64,000 nt of DNA from Lucifuga dentata (lineage: Eukaryota > Chordata > Actinopteri > Ophidiiformes > Bythitidae). The stretch is taken from contig VXCM01001545.1 of the NCBI GenBank assembly GCA_014773175.1, positions 100,525-164,524 on the forward strand. Reading direction: 5' to 3'. Position 1 is the first letter of the stretch, and each line of letters begins with the position of its first letter. The notes beneath the pieces are model-generated. The model was not told where the DNA came from and ran no database searches. It saw only the letters and a list, made by a program, of their open reading frames with translations. Positions 24,501 to 35,030 of this stretch are shown here, piece after piece. The translations under genes and the position numbers were made by a program.

Positions 24501-25558
24501 TCTAATTCCAAAGGCTATAAAGTTGGAGATATGAGATTTTCCCACATGTTGGGTGAAAAAAAAAACATGTATCTCCAGTTTTAGGGACTTTCATGCTTTA
24601 ACAGTCTGACAGGAGCCATTCAGGAATCATTCATCCTAATATTACTGAAGTAAATTTTACCAGTCGTCCTTTTTTACGAGAATTTTGAATGTAGAACTTG
24701 TAATAGACTATTTTACATTGTGGTATTATTACATACTGACATTTTTTCCTCTAAGAGGAAGTGGGTCAGATTTTATGAAGAGAAGCGAGAGCTTCCTGTT
24801 ACTGATAAATATCAATATTTCCCCATTCTTCTGATCTATTTCTTGCTCCTGTGTAGTGCAGAAATGTCTCTCTGCTCTTTCCTCTGATGAATTTCTCTTT
24901 TATGAGAGGAGAGAAGCCGTCGCTCTGATGCTGATGAAATGACCCCAAATCTGACATTTTCTGTTGAAGATTGTGATTGCTAGAAGTTTTTTCTCTATTG
25001 TTAGCTGTCTGAAGTGTCTTGCAGTGAAGAGAGATAGCATCTATATTTCCCTTTTGTAATAAGAAAAAAAAATCCACCACCAAAAATCATACAGTGGACC
25101 CAGAAATGTGAAAAACACCCCAAAATCGAGTTTTTCTTTTTAATAATTAAAGGGGGTAATTCATAAAACACAATGCCAGATTTAACATTTAGATAAGGGC
25201 AAATGTTAATGGCAAATTTTAGCATTTGCCTTGAAAGAGGTGTTACTACTACTACTACTACTACTACTACTTCCTTAGTTACATGTTGGGGAAGTTATTT
25301 ATAAAAACTACTGTCATACAAACATTCAGACCTGCTTCGATTTTGTGGTCAATTTCATATGTATGAAATCTGAGTGGCATTTTAAACTGTTCTTGCCTCA
25401 CGTGTTCATGATCAATAACACACGTGAGACAAGAACAGTGAGTGGTTCAAGCCCACTCACTTACTTGATCAGTCAGTGTATTTAAATGTTAAATGTTATT
25501 TTGATCTGAACTCACACAATTTCTCATGGCATTGCTCCTCTTCCTCAAGCTCATTCAC

Positions 25559-25596
<38 letters not shown>

Positions 25597-25611
25597 CTCA
25601 CACATGCCACA

Positions 25612-25651
<40 letters not shown>

Positions 25652-28600
25652 ACACCCTCCTGCCATGCGCTGGACTATCTGAATGTGGCTTTCTCATCTC
25701 TCTCTCTCTCATAGTTTAGTGCCACTCTGTTTAAAATATGACACTCTAAAGCAGAGAATTTAGATTTTCTTTGCTGATTTAACATGTCAATATCACTTTA
25801 ACACTATGCAGTATAACATGAGGCTCCTAAATATGCAGCTTATTAAAGGACCATACTGGCCATTTTGCATGATTGAGCATAATATATTCAATTTTCATAC
25901 ATGTAACATTACTGACAATCATTTCCCAAAGCATACTACTGGAACAGTGAATTAAAAGAATTTTTCATACCTTCCAGACCGCCATTGGTTTCAGTTCATT
26001 TGGTACATTATTAAAATCAACTTGTTGATACTTGAAATGTTCTTGGGATAAGTAATCCATCATTGCAAACAAGAAGTGTATTCAGGTTTTTTCAGAGTTT
26101 TGTAATTTTAGCATTTAAGCGCAATAAAAAGGGCGGAGTGAATATATTTCTTCACCAGCGAATATAGTCCCAAAAGAAGACCTAATAAATTTTTTGTTTA
26201 TCGAAAATTTTCAATGACCGTGACTTCATAAGGCTGAGTACTATTAGCAGGCGAAACATGGATTTTTAAGGTGGGTGTATCGCTTGAATATTTGATTTTG
26301 AAAGATTAAGAAATTTTGCAAAATATCAGGAAAGCTTAAATACGGTTTCATCCTTTGGGAAATGGTTGTCAGTGACGTAACATGTATGAAAATTGAATAT
26401 ATTAGGTTCGAACATGCAAAATGGATGGTATGGTTCTTTAACATGCTGATCTTCACCAGATTGTACCTGTGACACACCTTACAGCAACGTGTAAATAACA
26501 GGACAACGATGTGCTAATTAACTTGAAGGAAGCATCATGAATTATCATGGTGCTTATTTAGTGCAACACTGATTTTTTTTTTTTTTTTTTTTTTTATGAA
26601 TTAGGCTACCACTTCATTTCATTAATTATCATGGTGTAGGAGGCTTTTCCCTTTCATTGTCAGTAACAGTTTCCTGCTGGCTGCAGACTGGTGTACTCGT
26701 TTTTAAAATGCCCTTGAATTTTTCAAGCCTGTGATCCAAATTTGAACGAGAGGTTTTCTCCATCAAAATCTAAATCATAAGACTGGAATTAGGCTAACAC
26801 AAAACTAAATACACTGCCTGGCCAAAAAAAAAGTCGCCACCTGGATTTGACTAAGCAAATACGTAAGAGCCTTCCATTATATAATTACTGCAGTGATTAA
26901 TATGTTGCAGCTGGCAACAAGTTATTTAACCCTAACTGATGCAGTAAGTAGCTGCTCATTTCTTAAACAACCATGTCAGAAGACATATTCTGTGGTCGTG
27001 GAAAAGATGTTACTCTGTTTCAGAAGGGTCAAATTATTGGCCTGCATCAAGCAAAGAAAACAACTAAGGAGATTGCTGAAACTACTAAAATTGGGTTAAA
27101 AACTGTCCAACGCATTATTATAACCTGGAAGGATGTGCTGGAGAAGGCTTTACACAGAGGTCTGACTCTCCCATCATCAATACAAGATCTTGGCGAAAAA
27201 TGAATGCAACTCTGGACAGAAATAAATGTTGTGACATTGCATGAACTTATCGATGCCACGGCGAATGTGTGCCGTAATCAAAGCTAAAGGCGGTCCAACA
27301 AAATATTAGAGTGTGTGCCTATTTTTTTGGCCGGGCAGTGTATATTCTTATGATTAAAGATTGATGGTTAATATATTATTAATGAGTTCAGATGCTGTAA
27401 AATGTGTATTTATCAGTGATGTATGGGCTTGTCGTTTCACTGAGGATCACATCAGCTGGTGTGATGGTGTCCCCCAGGGCTCAAATTTAGGGTCTTTTCT
27501 AATTGCAGTTGCTTTAAACGTGTTGTCGATTACACTGTTAAGATGGTTTCATATGACGAGCGGTATTTGCACCATGAATAGCGATCTGTGCACCGCTCAC
27601 CTCTCTTCCTACACATGTTGGTCAGCACATAGAACGGAGTGCTGAAGTAGCAACACGTGTCATCCAAAAACACCTAGACACATCCCATATGATCATATGC
27701 AAGTTTACAAACCTGGTCTCTCTGTCTGACTGTTGACATTTTGCCATGCAGTCATCTTTCTGCACAGATCACGGTGCTATATTAAAGTTGTTTTGTCTAA
27801 CTCGAGAAATTGCTCTACGCAAGTTATGATCTTATCCTCCATTGTTGTATTGCTTCTATTTTCATCGCATAAAACTGTTCTCTCACTTGTTGCACGATGG
27901 AAAGGTCACCGGCAAACATAACAAAGTTAAATGTGGTTGAACTTCAAGCGCAGCAGCAGCAGAGAGGAGAATCAGAGCAGTTCATGTCACTCAAGAGTGC
28001 TTGCCTCGAGGATGGAAGTTACCGCTCAATAATGGAGTTCTGAGCTTACCGCTTATCTTGTGACAGCAGCCTTAATCAGATGACACACACATTTATTTAG
28101 CTGTCAAACTAACTGAAAAGGCCTGCTTCAGTTTCCAAAGACACAATTTCGGACATCTGTTCTAAACTGAAATATGAAAATAAAAAAACTGTGGTCCTGA
28201 GGGTAATTTTGAAATTAAACTTCAGACGGTTGTTCAGCTTTGTCCTCATCAACAATGAAGCGTATCTAAAATGAAGTTTTTACTGTCTGAATAAGAGATG
28301 TCCATGTATTCATTTTCATTTGTCATAATTAGTGAGTTCAGCACCAGTGTCAGGGACAAATCAGCAGATTCTCTCCAGCTTAGAAAAATAATCACATCCG
28401 CCCAGTTCAGCCACTTGACACTGTGTCAGAATTAATTTTGATATCAGTGGAACATTATTACTGACATAAATCTCATCTGCTTGGTTTGCCCTGGGCTCCA
28501 GCACAATGAAGGCTTCAACAAACGCCGCTCCGTCATTTAGACGATTCCTTAACAGACTTTTATGTAACAGATTTTACTGTAATCATTGTTATCCATTGCC

Positions 28601-29961
28601 TTAATCATTTTAATTCTATTTAACTATCTTTTTCTCATTATTTATCTTTATTATTATTGAAAATATTAAACAATCTTTTTTTGTATTTTATTCATGCTTT
28701 ATTTATTTTGGCTTTCATTTCATCTTTTAAATTGCATATTTTCTGTATTACGGTTTCCTGAGGTCCTGTTTCTGTTTATTGCTTTCCAGCTTCTGTTTTT
28801 CTATATCTAAGCTCCAATGTGATGTTTTAAAAATATTACTTGTTACATATTTAATAATAATCGACTACAAAAATATATAAAACAGAAAATCCTTTGAAGT
28901 TTCGAAGTGATTCATGAACTCAGCATCACTAGGTTGCTTTTTTGCATGAAGTTTCCATAAAATAGTTCTTTTACAAATAAAACAGCCAGAACTGATTGTC
29001 CTGAAAATGTTTCTCAATCCTATATTACATCCGAACTTTTCCTGTAATTTAAGGCTGCAGTGCAAAACATTTCTCATCATTAAAGACATGTTACCACGCA
29101 TGTAGCTTATCTACTGTTCCTCTGCCTCATACGCACCCTGGTTTCTTCATCTCTGAGATCTGGCATGGTGCTGATGCACAGGCTGACAACAGTGATCAGC
29201 ACCATGACAACAGACAGGCAGGCAAACAGCTTCCCTGCCAGGCCTGAATGAGGGTTTTCCACCACTTCCCGCAGCATCCAGCTCAGCCTGCGATAGCCCA
29301 TTTCACCATCCGTTGTTCTTTTCTTGAACATCACCTTCTTCTGCCTCCACTCCTTTTCCTTGCGTTCTCGCTCGGCCACCTCCTCCACACGGGTGACCAT
29401 GCGGCGACGGCAGCAACGCTCCATATGTCCCGGGTCTACGCCCCAGTAGTCGAGCTCGTCGTGCAGCGACACGGCGCACAGTTCCCGAAGCAGCCGCAGT
29501 TTTCCTGCAGCCAGGAAGTTAAGGATGACCCTGAAGGCTGTGGGGTTTCGATCAAAGAAGAACTCCTGGCAGGTCTCGTCGTAGTCATCGCAGAGTCGTG
29601 CGATTTCCTCGGGGGTGGTGCAGAAGCGAAGGCGTCCCNTCTCGTCGTAGTCATCGCAGAGTCGTGCGATTTCCTCGGGGGTGGTGCAGAAGCGAAGGCG
29701 TCCCAGTCGGCTCTGGGGGAACTTTTCCAAGGTACTCCAGGGGAAGGTGTAGCGGTTCCCACCTACATTAATGAGAACCTGCAGGGAGTGGTCCACCACA
29801 TATGAGGCCTTGGGATCTCGAAGCAGCTGAGCACGCTGGAAGAAGACGCCCTTTAAGGTCTCTGTCTCCGGGATCTCGGTGAAGAAGCGGTCGAGACTGC
29901 TGTCATCGCTGCTGATGGAGTAGGTGCTGAAGTCGTGGTTGGCATTGCTGATGATGGGCAT
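18822..29961 (-). CDS. kcng4: Voltage-gated potassium channel subfamily G member 4-like (Kv6, silent subunit)
   Basis: Two coding exons: 29137-29961 and 18822-19731, joined in phase 0 (exon 1 ends ...DEETR, donor GTGCGT; exon 2 starts GECSQKC after TGCACAG). Allowing for duplicated bases at two N gaps, the product is about 533 residues, against 519 in human KCNG4. It is a modifier subunit that co-assembles with Kv2 channels in the plasma membrane. Exon 1 holds the T1 tetramerisation domain (about 62-165; CX20CC zinc-type spacing C140, C161, C162) and S1 (about 222-244). Exon 2 holds S2-S6, the S4 run RLLRALRILYVMRLARHSLG, the filter TTVGYGD, and an S6 with AFPATS instead of the PXP hinge of gating Kv subunits. 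The phrases CISTMPDLR and SIPASYWWAIISM favour KCNG4 over KCNG1-3. The chosen start (29961, MPIISNANHD) follows a good acceptor (CCTGCAG), so a 5' noncoding exon is likely. Which of the duplicated fish copies (a or b) is open. Confidence 0.92.
19194..19326. other. Contig-overlap duplication inside channel exon 2
   Basis: Bases 19194-19259 and 19261-19326 are identical 66-bp copies around the N at 19260. The added 67 bases shift the reading frame between S5 and the pore loop of the kcng4-like gene. Removing one copy restores continuity with the family, so this is an assembly error and not a pseudogene lesion. Confidence 0.9.
21559..21590. repeat. (CT)n microsatellite followed by short CA repeats
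   Basis: An interrupted CT run, followed at about 21598-21630 by CACACA blocks. Confidence 0.85.
22228..22750. mobile_element. TTAA-ended MITE, copy 2 (foldback form)
   Basis: Starts TTAAAGGACCATACC and ends GTGTGGTCCTTTAA. Unlike copies 1 and 3, its right half is largely the reverse complement of the family's left half: TTCAAGTATCAACAGG, then GTACCAGAATGAACTG, then GAGGTCTGGAA. It carries the AATGCTTCCTAGTGGTGC centre also seen in the copy at 49419. It contains a 66-bp contig-overlap duplication around the N at 22554 (22488-22553 = 22555-22620). Confidence 0.85.
22860..23320 (+). pseudogene. Degraded LINE reverse transcriptase C-terminal fragment
   Basis: Plus-strand translation, with frame breaks, gives text that lines up loosely with the C-terminal region of CR1/L2-type reverse transcriptases. 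DTEAVMLLLLHAWM corresponds to the usual DAE-LIHAFITSRLDYCN block. A segment with HYSTSNISTQALELIFKF and a later PPTCGPCGVAGICC stretch follow. An A-run gap (N at 23025) interrupts it. Many stops are present; it is a fossil. Confidence 0.45.
25247..25271. repeat. (TAC)n microsatellite
   Basis: Eight consecutive trinucleotide units. Confidence 0.9.
25386..25439. repeat. Short hairpin, 20-bp stem
   Basis: ACTGTTCTTGCCTCACGTGT at 25386-25405 is mirrored with one mismatch by ACACGTGAGACAAGAACAGT at 25420-25439, leaving a 14-base loop. A CACGTG core is present in both arms. Function unknown; it may be a fragment of a foldback element. Confidence 0.75.
25564..25651. repeat. Compound (CT)n and (CA)n microsatellite
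   Basis: About 15 CT units, then, after a short unique spacer, about 20 CA units with minor breaks. Confidence 0.9.
25843..26441. mobile_element. TTAA-ended MITE, copy 3 (full-length type)
   Basis: Ends are TTAAAGGACCATACTGGCC and GGATGGTATGGTTCTTTAA. This 599-bp copy has an asymmetric interior (AGTCCCAAAAGAAGACC, GGTGGGTGTATCGC) shared with copies 1, 6 and 8, with inverted terminal arms of roughly 100 bp. It gives the best view of the standard family structure in this window. Confidence 0.9.
26812..27340 (+). mobile_element. Internally deleted Tc1-like element
   Basis: Inverted ends CACTGCCTGGCCAAAAAAAA (26812) and TTTTTTTGGCCGGGCAGTG (ending 27340) are flanked by TA on both sides, as expected of Tc1/mariner. 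The plus strand keeps the transposase N-terminus: MSEDIFCGRGKDVTLFQ, then IGLHQAKKTTKEIAETTKIG and TVQRIIITWK, the helix-turn-helix region. The frame then breaks and the catalytic part is missing, so it is a non-autonomous fossil. Confidence 0.87.
27420..27520 (+). pseudogene. LINE reverse transcriptase fragment
   Basis: A short plus-strand frame contains DHISWCDGVPQGSNLGSFL. This matches the conserved reverse transcriptase segment usually read as (T/S)-GVPQGS-LGP-LF in CR1/L2-type LINEs. Only this fragment is recognisable. Confidence 0.6.
27710..28090. repeat. Diverged low-copy repeat, copy B
   Basis: Partner of 13310-13715, in the same orientation and with the same order of shared words. 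It sits in the kcng4-like intron. Nature unknown. Confidence 0.5.
29574..29704. other. Contig-overlap duplication inside channel exon 1
   Basis: Bases 29574-29638 and 29640-29704 are identical 65-bp copies around the N at 29639. The 66 added bases equal 22 codons, so the frame stays open but the T1 domain appears to repeat the GRLRFCTTPEEIARLCDDYDE segment. No Kv T1 domain has such a repeat, so it is almost certainly an assembly artefact. Confidence 0.92.
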
Positions 29962-30959
29962 GCTGGCTGCAGGATTTGTGACAGGATACAGGAGATTTCT
30001 GTATGTCCAGCTGACAGGAGATTTAGCCGATCCAAAGACAATCTGCTTAATGACAAACATTAAAGTCAAACCAAGGCAATTTAAATCCAAAATCCTCATT
30101 AAAATACATGTTTCCATATATCTACACCTTGCTGCACTCTGAAAGTTTGCAACAAGAGGTATGTTTTCAACACTTATGAGACCAAATGTTTAGCTTTTGG
30201 CTTAATTGCACTTTTTAAAATACAGAAATGCACCCATCAACTAACAAACACTGTGCTCCAAAAGACACAGTTTTGCTCTTTTTTGAGATTGATGTCCTTT
30301 CATGGTTGAACTTTCCCACTATTTATTTTATTTATTTTTTATTTTTTTTTACTGTTCATCTAAACAGAATCATATGTAAATACACTGCAACACTGCATTC
30401 TAAAGAGTTTCCACTTGCATATAGTATAATAACAAAGTGATCAATCCAAGGAAAATAAAATCAGTGTTAGCTGAATGTTCAATTTATGGTACAACACTCC
30501 CTCAGTTACAACTCTATCCATGTTCAAAAAATACAATAGACATTATTTCTCCTTCTTTAAAGTCATCAAAACCAATTATTGGCTGATTTTGTCTTGAATG
30601 GTTCTTAATTTTCTGTTGTTTCACATTCGAGTTGGTCTGGATCCACTTTAAACCTGATCTTGACTAGAACTTGATTTGGTGCTTTGTGAGAAACATGGTA
30701 ATCGATGAATCTTATTGGTTATGTGGAACAGTTTGCTGTCAATTAGTGCAGTCAATCTATGTAATTTTTTAAAATTTTGTTTCCAAAAACCCCTCCCCTA
30801 AACTTCCAGTGTAATTGGTAAATATTCTGTGTAATAAGAGTGATAATGGTCTCTGCTGCTGTTCATGACAGCTGTCATTCATTGTTCCTCTCACAAAATC
30901 TACAAAATCTCACTCGTTAAGCCCTCTGTGCTTTTTTTTTTTTTTTTTTTTTTTTTTTN

Positions 30960-31003
<44 letters not shown>
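30960..31003. repeat. (CT)n microsatellite after T-run gap
   Basis: About 22 CT units directly after an N at 30959 that ends a run of T. Confidence 0.88.
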
Positions 31004-31009
<6 letters not shown>

Positions 31010-32329
31010 CCAGTTTTGTATGAATGTAAAGGTGTGTTTCTGACTGGTGGATGTTTTGAGCCCAGACCCTTAATTTTTAGCTGCACCCCTGTTTGCCACC
31101 TCATTGTGTCCTACTTTGATATTTGTAATATCACTACAAAATAATTCTGTGTTGACACTGAGTTCTCTTGCTTCTGGTTGTGAGATGGAGCTTTATGACA
31201 GCACCAGCCCACACACACACAAAAAAGATATTAATTATTTAAAAAATGGATTACACTTGTCCATGGAGCACCAAGGGAACACGGAACACATATTTCAGGT
31301 GACTGACTGTGACTTTAACCTCTCAGATATCGTGTTACCTGGATGACTGAGATGAACCATCACAGACAGGAAACATGAAACACCTGAGATCTAATCAGGC
31401 AGAATTCAGACAATGAGAATGCTTTTTTAATGCAAGGTGTAAACACAAGTCCTGACATCGGATGTTGTTATCCAGAGAACACTCCTGGGTAGAGAGATTG
31501 CATTTTTAATGAGACGTAAATTTGTCCTTGAAGTTTCTGTTTGATATTGAATCCCACAATGTCGCCTCAGGTGAAAATATAGTTTATTTGAATATCAAAA
31601 GCTTGAAATCTGCTGCCTTTTGGTATAAACGCTTTTAAAAATGCACAGAAAGTTAAAAAAAAAAATCAGCTTTATCCAGTCAACAATGGCTTGTATTTAT
31701 CATATTTAAACTTCATAATGAATTATTCAAATTATGGTTAAAATATTGAACTAATAGATGACAGGAATCATTTTGACATTGGTCCCAATGCCCTCAATAT
31801 TGTCCCATACCAATGTATAATATATATGAATCTCTATTAAATGTGAATTAAGTTATAAAGCATATAACAGTTTTGTACTTTAGCTACAAGTCCAACTTCA
31901 AGTTCATTCATCAAATGAATGTTCATTGTAGTGAAATGCATTGTACAATGAAGTCTAATAAAATGATAATCGTGAAATATTCTTGCATAAATTATTTCAA
32001 TTCTGCAAAGGAGGGAATGAGCTTTTTTTTTTTAATTTAGAGGAGATTTGTATAGAATTTATAAATACATTCTGTTTATTATTATTTGTCAAGATATGAT
32101 CCTGTTGGTAATATTGATACTATCCTAATTGTTAGTAGATGTTAAACTATAATGAATGATTTCCCCATTATGGAATTTGGTTACTTAAGGAGAAAAGTTA
32201 GCCTATCAGTTAGTTGTGATTTCTTTATGGTATTATTTCTGAAAGACGTCAAAGAGGGAAAATAATTCAAGTTTAAAATGCAATACTGGGTTTTCAAATT
32301 GACCCACCTTAAATGGAGCAGGTAGGCAG

Positions 32330-32475
32330 CCTCAGCTCTCCGTGTCTCTCTGATTAATCCTTTGCATTTTCTCAGCTGTTGCTGTAATGAAGATGAAGCT
32401 CACTAATTAAGACTCAAGGCAAACCATCCACGTAACTGTGCTTAGTCAGCTTAGCAGAAGCACTCAAGTCCACCA
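32330..32475. promoter_or_regulatory. Candidate regulatory block upstream of kcng4-like gene
   Basis: A compact unique stretch about 2.4 kb upstream of coding exon 1. It contains GATTAATCCTTTGCAT (a K50 homeodomain-type TAATCC overlapping an octamer-like TTTGCAT) and CACTAATTAAGACTC (homeodomain-type TAATTA). The motif cluster is visible; enhancer function is inference only, and such motifs are common by chance in AT-rich DNA. Confidence 0.25.
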
Positions 32476-32653
32476 CACGTGTGTTCTTTTGAGTGATCTC
32501 ATCTTAAATCAAGTGTGAAGTTTGCAGAGTTGGTGTGCGTCCTTGCAGCATCAGCAGCTCTCATCTCCAGCAGGGCAACTGGATGAAGGTGAAGATGAGG
32601 ATGATTTTTGTCATCAGATCATCGCTCCATATCTGCTGGTCCCTGCCGTTTCT

Positions 32654-32655
<2 letters not shown>

Positions 32656-32693
<38 letters not shown>

Positions 32694-32792
32694 CAAATGC
32701 GATTATCCAACGGCACTGAAACCTGCTGCTGCTGCTCTTTCTTTCATCAGAGTCTGACAGCAGGACCATCCTCCTCCTCCTCCTCCTCCTGT
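32656..32792. repeat. (GA)n and (TCC)n low-complexity cluster
   Basis: GA units at about 32656-32692, then TCC units at about 32770-32791, then further CT units to about 32840. The open frames crossing it on both strands are composition artefacts. Confidence 0.85.
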
Positions 32793-33097
32793 TTTCACCC
32801 TTTTCCCTCCCTCTCTCCTCTCTCTCTCTCTCTTTCTCTCTCACTAGAAAAAAATCATTATGACTCTTCAGCTCGGAGCTGAGTTGAAGTGTAATATGTA
32901 AATTTTTAAAAACAGTTACAGAGAAGTAATGACTCTGTGTTGTAGCCACACTGTCCCTCATGTGTTACTTCTGCTGTTTCTCCAAAAGTGGGTCATATTT
33001 TTCATCACACTAAAATTGAGAAGGCTTAATAATTTATGATGGCTGTATTTAGAGGAAGAAAGAACGTGCAACATTTGCTCTGTCGGAAAGCACATTT

Positions 33098-33260
33098 TTG
33101 TTTTTAAAGGCAAGTTTATTTGTACAGTACATTTTAAGCACAAGGTCAAGCAGGAATTAAAAATGCATGAAATATAAAAAATTTAAATAAAAAGGGTAAA
33201 AGAACAGGCATCTGAGTAAAAGTTATAGTGCAGTTTCAGCGCATTAAAAAGCACAAAATT
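33098..33260. repeat. Dispersed repeat, probable LINE 3' end
   Basis: TTTTTAAAGGCAAGTTTATT followed by TGTACAGTACATTTTAAGCACAAGG is, to my knowledge, a widespread fish repeat end (AAGGCAAGTTTATTTGTATAGCAC type). The downstream sequence to about 33440 probably belongs to the same unit. The exact family cannot be named without a library search. Confidence 0.5.
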
Positions 33261-33736
33261 TAATAAAAATGGAAGCGGATGTTTTGATTCAGGCCTCAGA
33301 TCTTCAGGAAGCTTCAATATTTAAATGGAGGAAAATGCTGTGCCAGAGCTGCAGGATTGATCCAGTGCTGATCCGGAACTTGAACGTAGAACCGTGGGAG
33401 TCAAACTTGACTTCTCTCTCTCTTACTTTTGACTTTACATCATTGAAGCAGATTTGTGTTCACGCTGATGATTCAACCAGCAGAGTTTTGTATTTATTCA
33501 AGTCTATGAATTGTTCCAACCACAAGTCAGCTCACACTGTCTGCAGAGAACAAACACAAGTTCCACCACCTCAGCATGACTGCCCTAATACTTTATCCAA
33601 ACAAGAAAAAGGAAGGATTTGTAGAGATTTTAAACAAACCCGGTGTATTCCGGGTTGAAGGCAAGAGTTTTCTGTTCAAAATCCAAATGATCGGCTTACT
33701 GAATGCTCAGGTAATCGTTTGTAATTGTAATTTTTA

Positions 33737-34640
33737 CAGTTTTTCTCAATCGCTTTGGCTAATTTTTTGAAACAGTCTTAACATTCTCTGAGCTATAAGT
33801 GCAACATCACAACTGTTTAATGGGACATCACAACTCTACTGCATGTCTGCACAATGTAGTAACTCACCCAAAACATTTCATTCATGCTTCAACACCTAGT
33901 TCTTGTCATTAAATTGGCAATGCTACCAAAATGAAAAGTTTTTTTGTCATGGTGCGAGCTGCACTGGTCAAAATGTTTAGATGATTTTTCACCATGGCAT
34001 CAACCCTGGAAAGGTTTCTGATATACAATTTTCAGTTTTGTTCTACGTTTTTGTTAACACTGACTGCTTACTTACTGTATGATACAAGAATGTCAGTTTT
34101 GTCTAGCACAGCTGAATGCTATACATACCAATTTCAACAGTAGGTAAAAGTTTACTAGGAAAAGTCAATACTGTACGATACTGTAGTACACAGAAAAATG
34201 ATATGCACACTTGTATGTATATAGTACATTTATTTTTGCAGCAATGTGTTACATGTAAACCGAAAATCCACATTTGCATGTCCATGTTTACATTAAGATA
34301 AAAGTAAGTAGTCAGTGTCAATGAAAAAGTAGAACAAAACTGTAATTTGTTGTAAGAAACATTTCCAGGGTTGATACCATGTGAGAAAAACATCTAAACA
34401 TTTTGACCAGTACGGATCACACCATGACAAACACACTTTTCATTTTTGTGGCATTGCCAATTTACTGACACAAGAACTAGGTGTTGAAGCATGGATGAAA
34501 TGTTTAGGGTGAGTTACTACATTTTGCAGACATGCAGTAGAGTTGTGATGTCCCATAAAACAGTTGTGACAAATGCACTTATAGTTTAGAGAATGTTAAG
34601 ACTTTTTCAAAAAATGAGCCAAAGCGATTGAGAAAAACTG
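33737..34640. mobile_element. Long-arm MITE, Tc1/mariner-like TA insertion
   Basis: Both ends read CAGTTTTTCTCAATCGCTTT inward and are flanked by TA (33735-33736 and 34641-34642). The inverted arms extend about 340 bp each (33737-34075 and about 34300-34640) at roughly 85 to 90 percent identity by eye, with a centre of about 225 bp. No transposase remains. The right boundary abuts family sequence of a TTAA-ended MITE exactly at TAATAGTGTAC, so this element appears to have jumped into that MITE. Confidence 0.85.
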
Positions 34641-34818
34641 TAATAGTGTACTGGAATGAAATGAAGACAATGGCAGTCTGGAAGGTAGGAAAAACATTTC
34701 TAATATTTATTGCTAAAGTAGCATATTTTGGGAAATGATTGTCAGGAATGTAATATGTATGCATGCAGGTTGTATGTAATGGGTTCAAACACACAAAATC
34801 GCCAGCATCGTCCTTTAA
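34641..34818. mobile_element. TTAA-ended MITE, copy 4 (right part only)
   Basis: Begins at TAATAGTGTACTGG, a point that is internal in copies 2 and 9, and runs to the family's right end CGTCCTTTAA. The left part is not found on the far side of the 904-bp element, so it was lost or is too diverged to see. Confidence 0.78.
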
Positions 34819-34941
34819 CTGTACTTGATCATGACTTTACACTTTAAACACAATGTAAGCTCTTATTTTAATGCATCTAAAGTAGTCAGACGTCCACACA
34901 GACAGAAGATTAATAAAGGAAAGAGGATAAGACACAGATCT

Positions 34942-34946
<5 letters not shown>

Positions 34947-34992
<46 letters not shown>

Positions 34993-34993
34993 N

Positions 34994-35025
<32 letters not shown>
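34947..35025. repeat. (CT)n / (CA)n compound microsatellite with gap
   Basis: About 22 CT units to an N at 34993, then about 16 CA units. The N sits at the motif switch. Confidence 0.88.

Positions 35026-35030
<5 letters not shown>

Larger units (their letters stand above)
19732..29136 (-). other. Large intron of the kcng4-like gene
   Basis: The 9.4 kb intron between the two coding exons. The position of the single coding-region intron (just after S1) matches that of human KCNG4. It holds two TTAA-ended MITEs, a deleted Tc1-like element, LINE fragments, several CT/CA microsatellites and a low-copy repeat, listed separately. The stretch 28310-28560 looks unique and GC-balanced and might be conserved noncoding DNA. 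The rest shows nothing recognisable. Confidence 0.8.
29962..33097. other. Upstream of the kcng4-like gene, no other gene recognised
   Basis: A likely splice acceptor lies just before the start codon, so the promoter and 5' exon of the channel gene should be somewhere in this direction. The stretch contains a T-run/CT-run gap at 30940-31005, GA and TCC runs at 32656-32690 and 32770-32792, and a unique block at about 32330-32475 with clustered homeodomain-type motifs. No protein exon is evident. Confidence 0.45.

Noticed and set aside
27361..27645. 94-codon frame as a possible gene
   Set aside because: Only a short reverse transcriptase block is recognisable; the rest has no similarity, so it is listed as a LINE fragment.
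29248..29805. 185-codon plus-strand open frame
   Set aside because: It is the antisense shadow of channel exon 1 and even repeats the contig-overlap duplication.
32522..32961. Frames rich in RE/ER or LS residues on both strands
   Set aside because: They are translations of GA/CT microsatellites.
33269..33658. 129-codon plus-strand open frame
   Set aside because: No recognisable domain or splice partners, and its left part adjoins a dispersed repeat; coding status is not supported.
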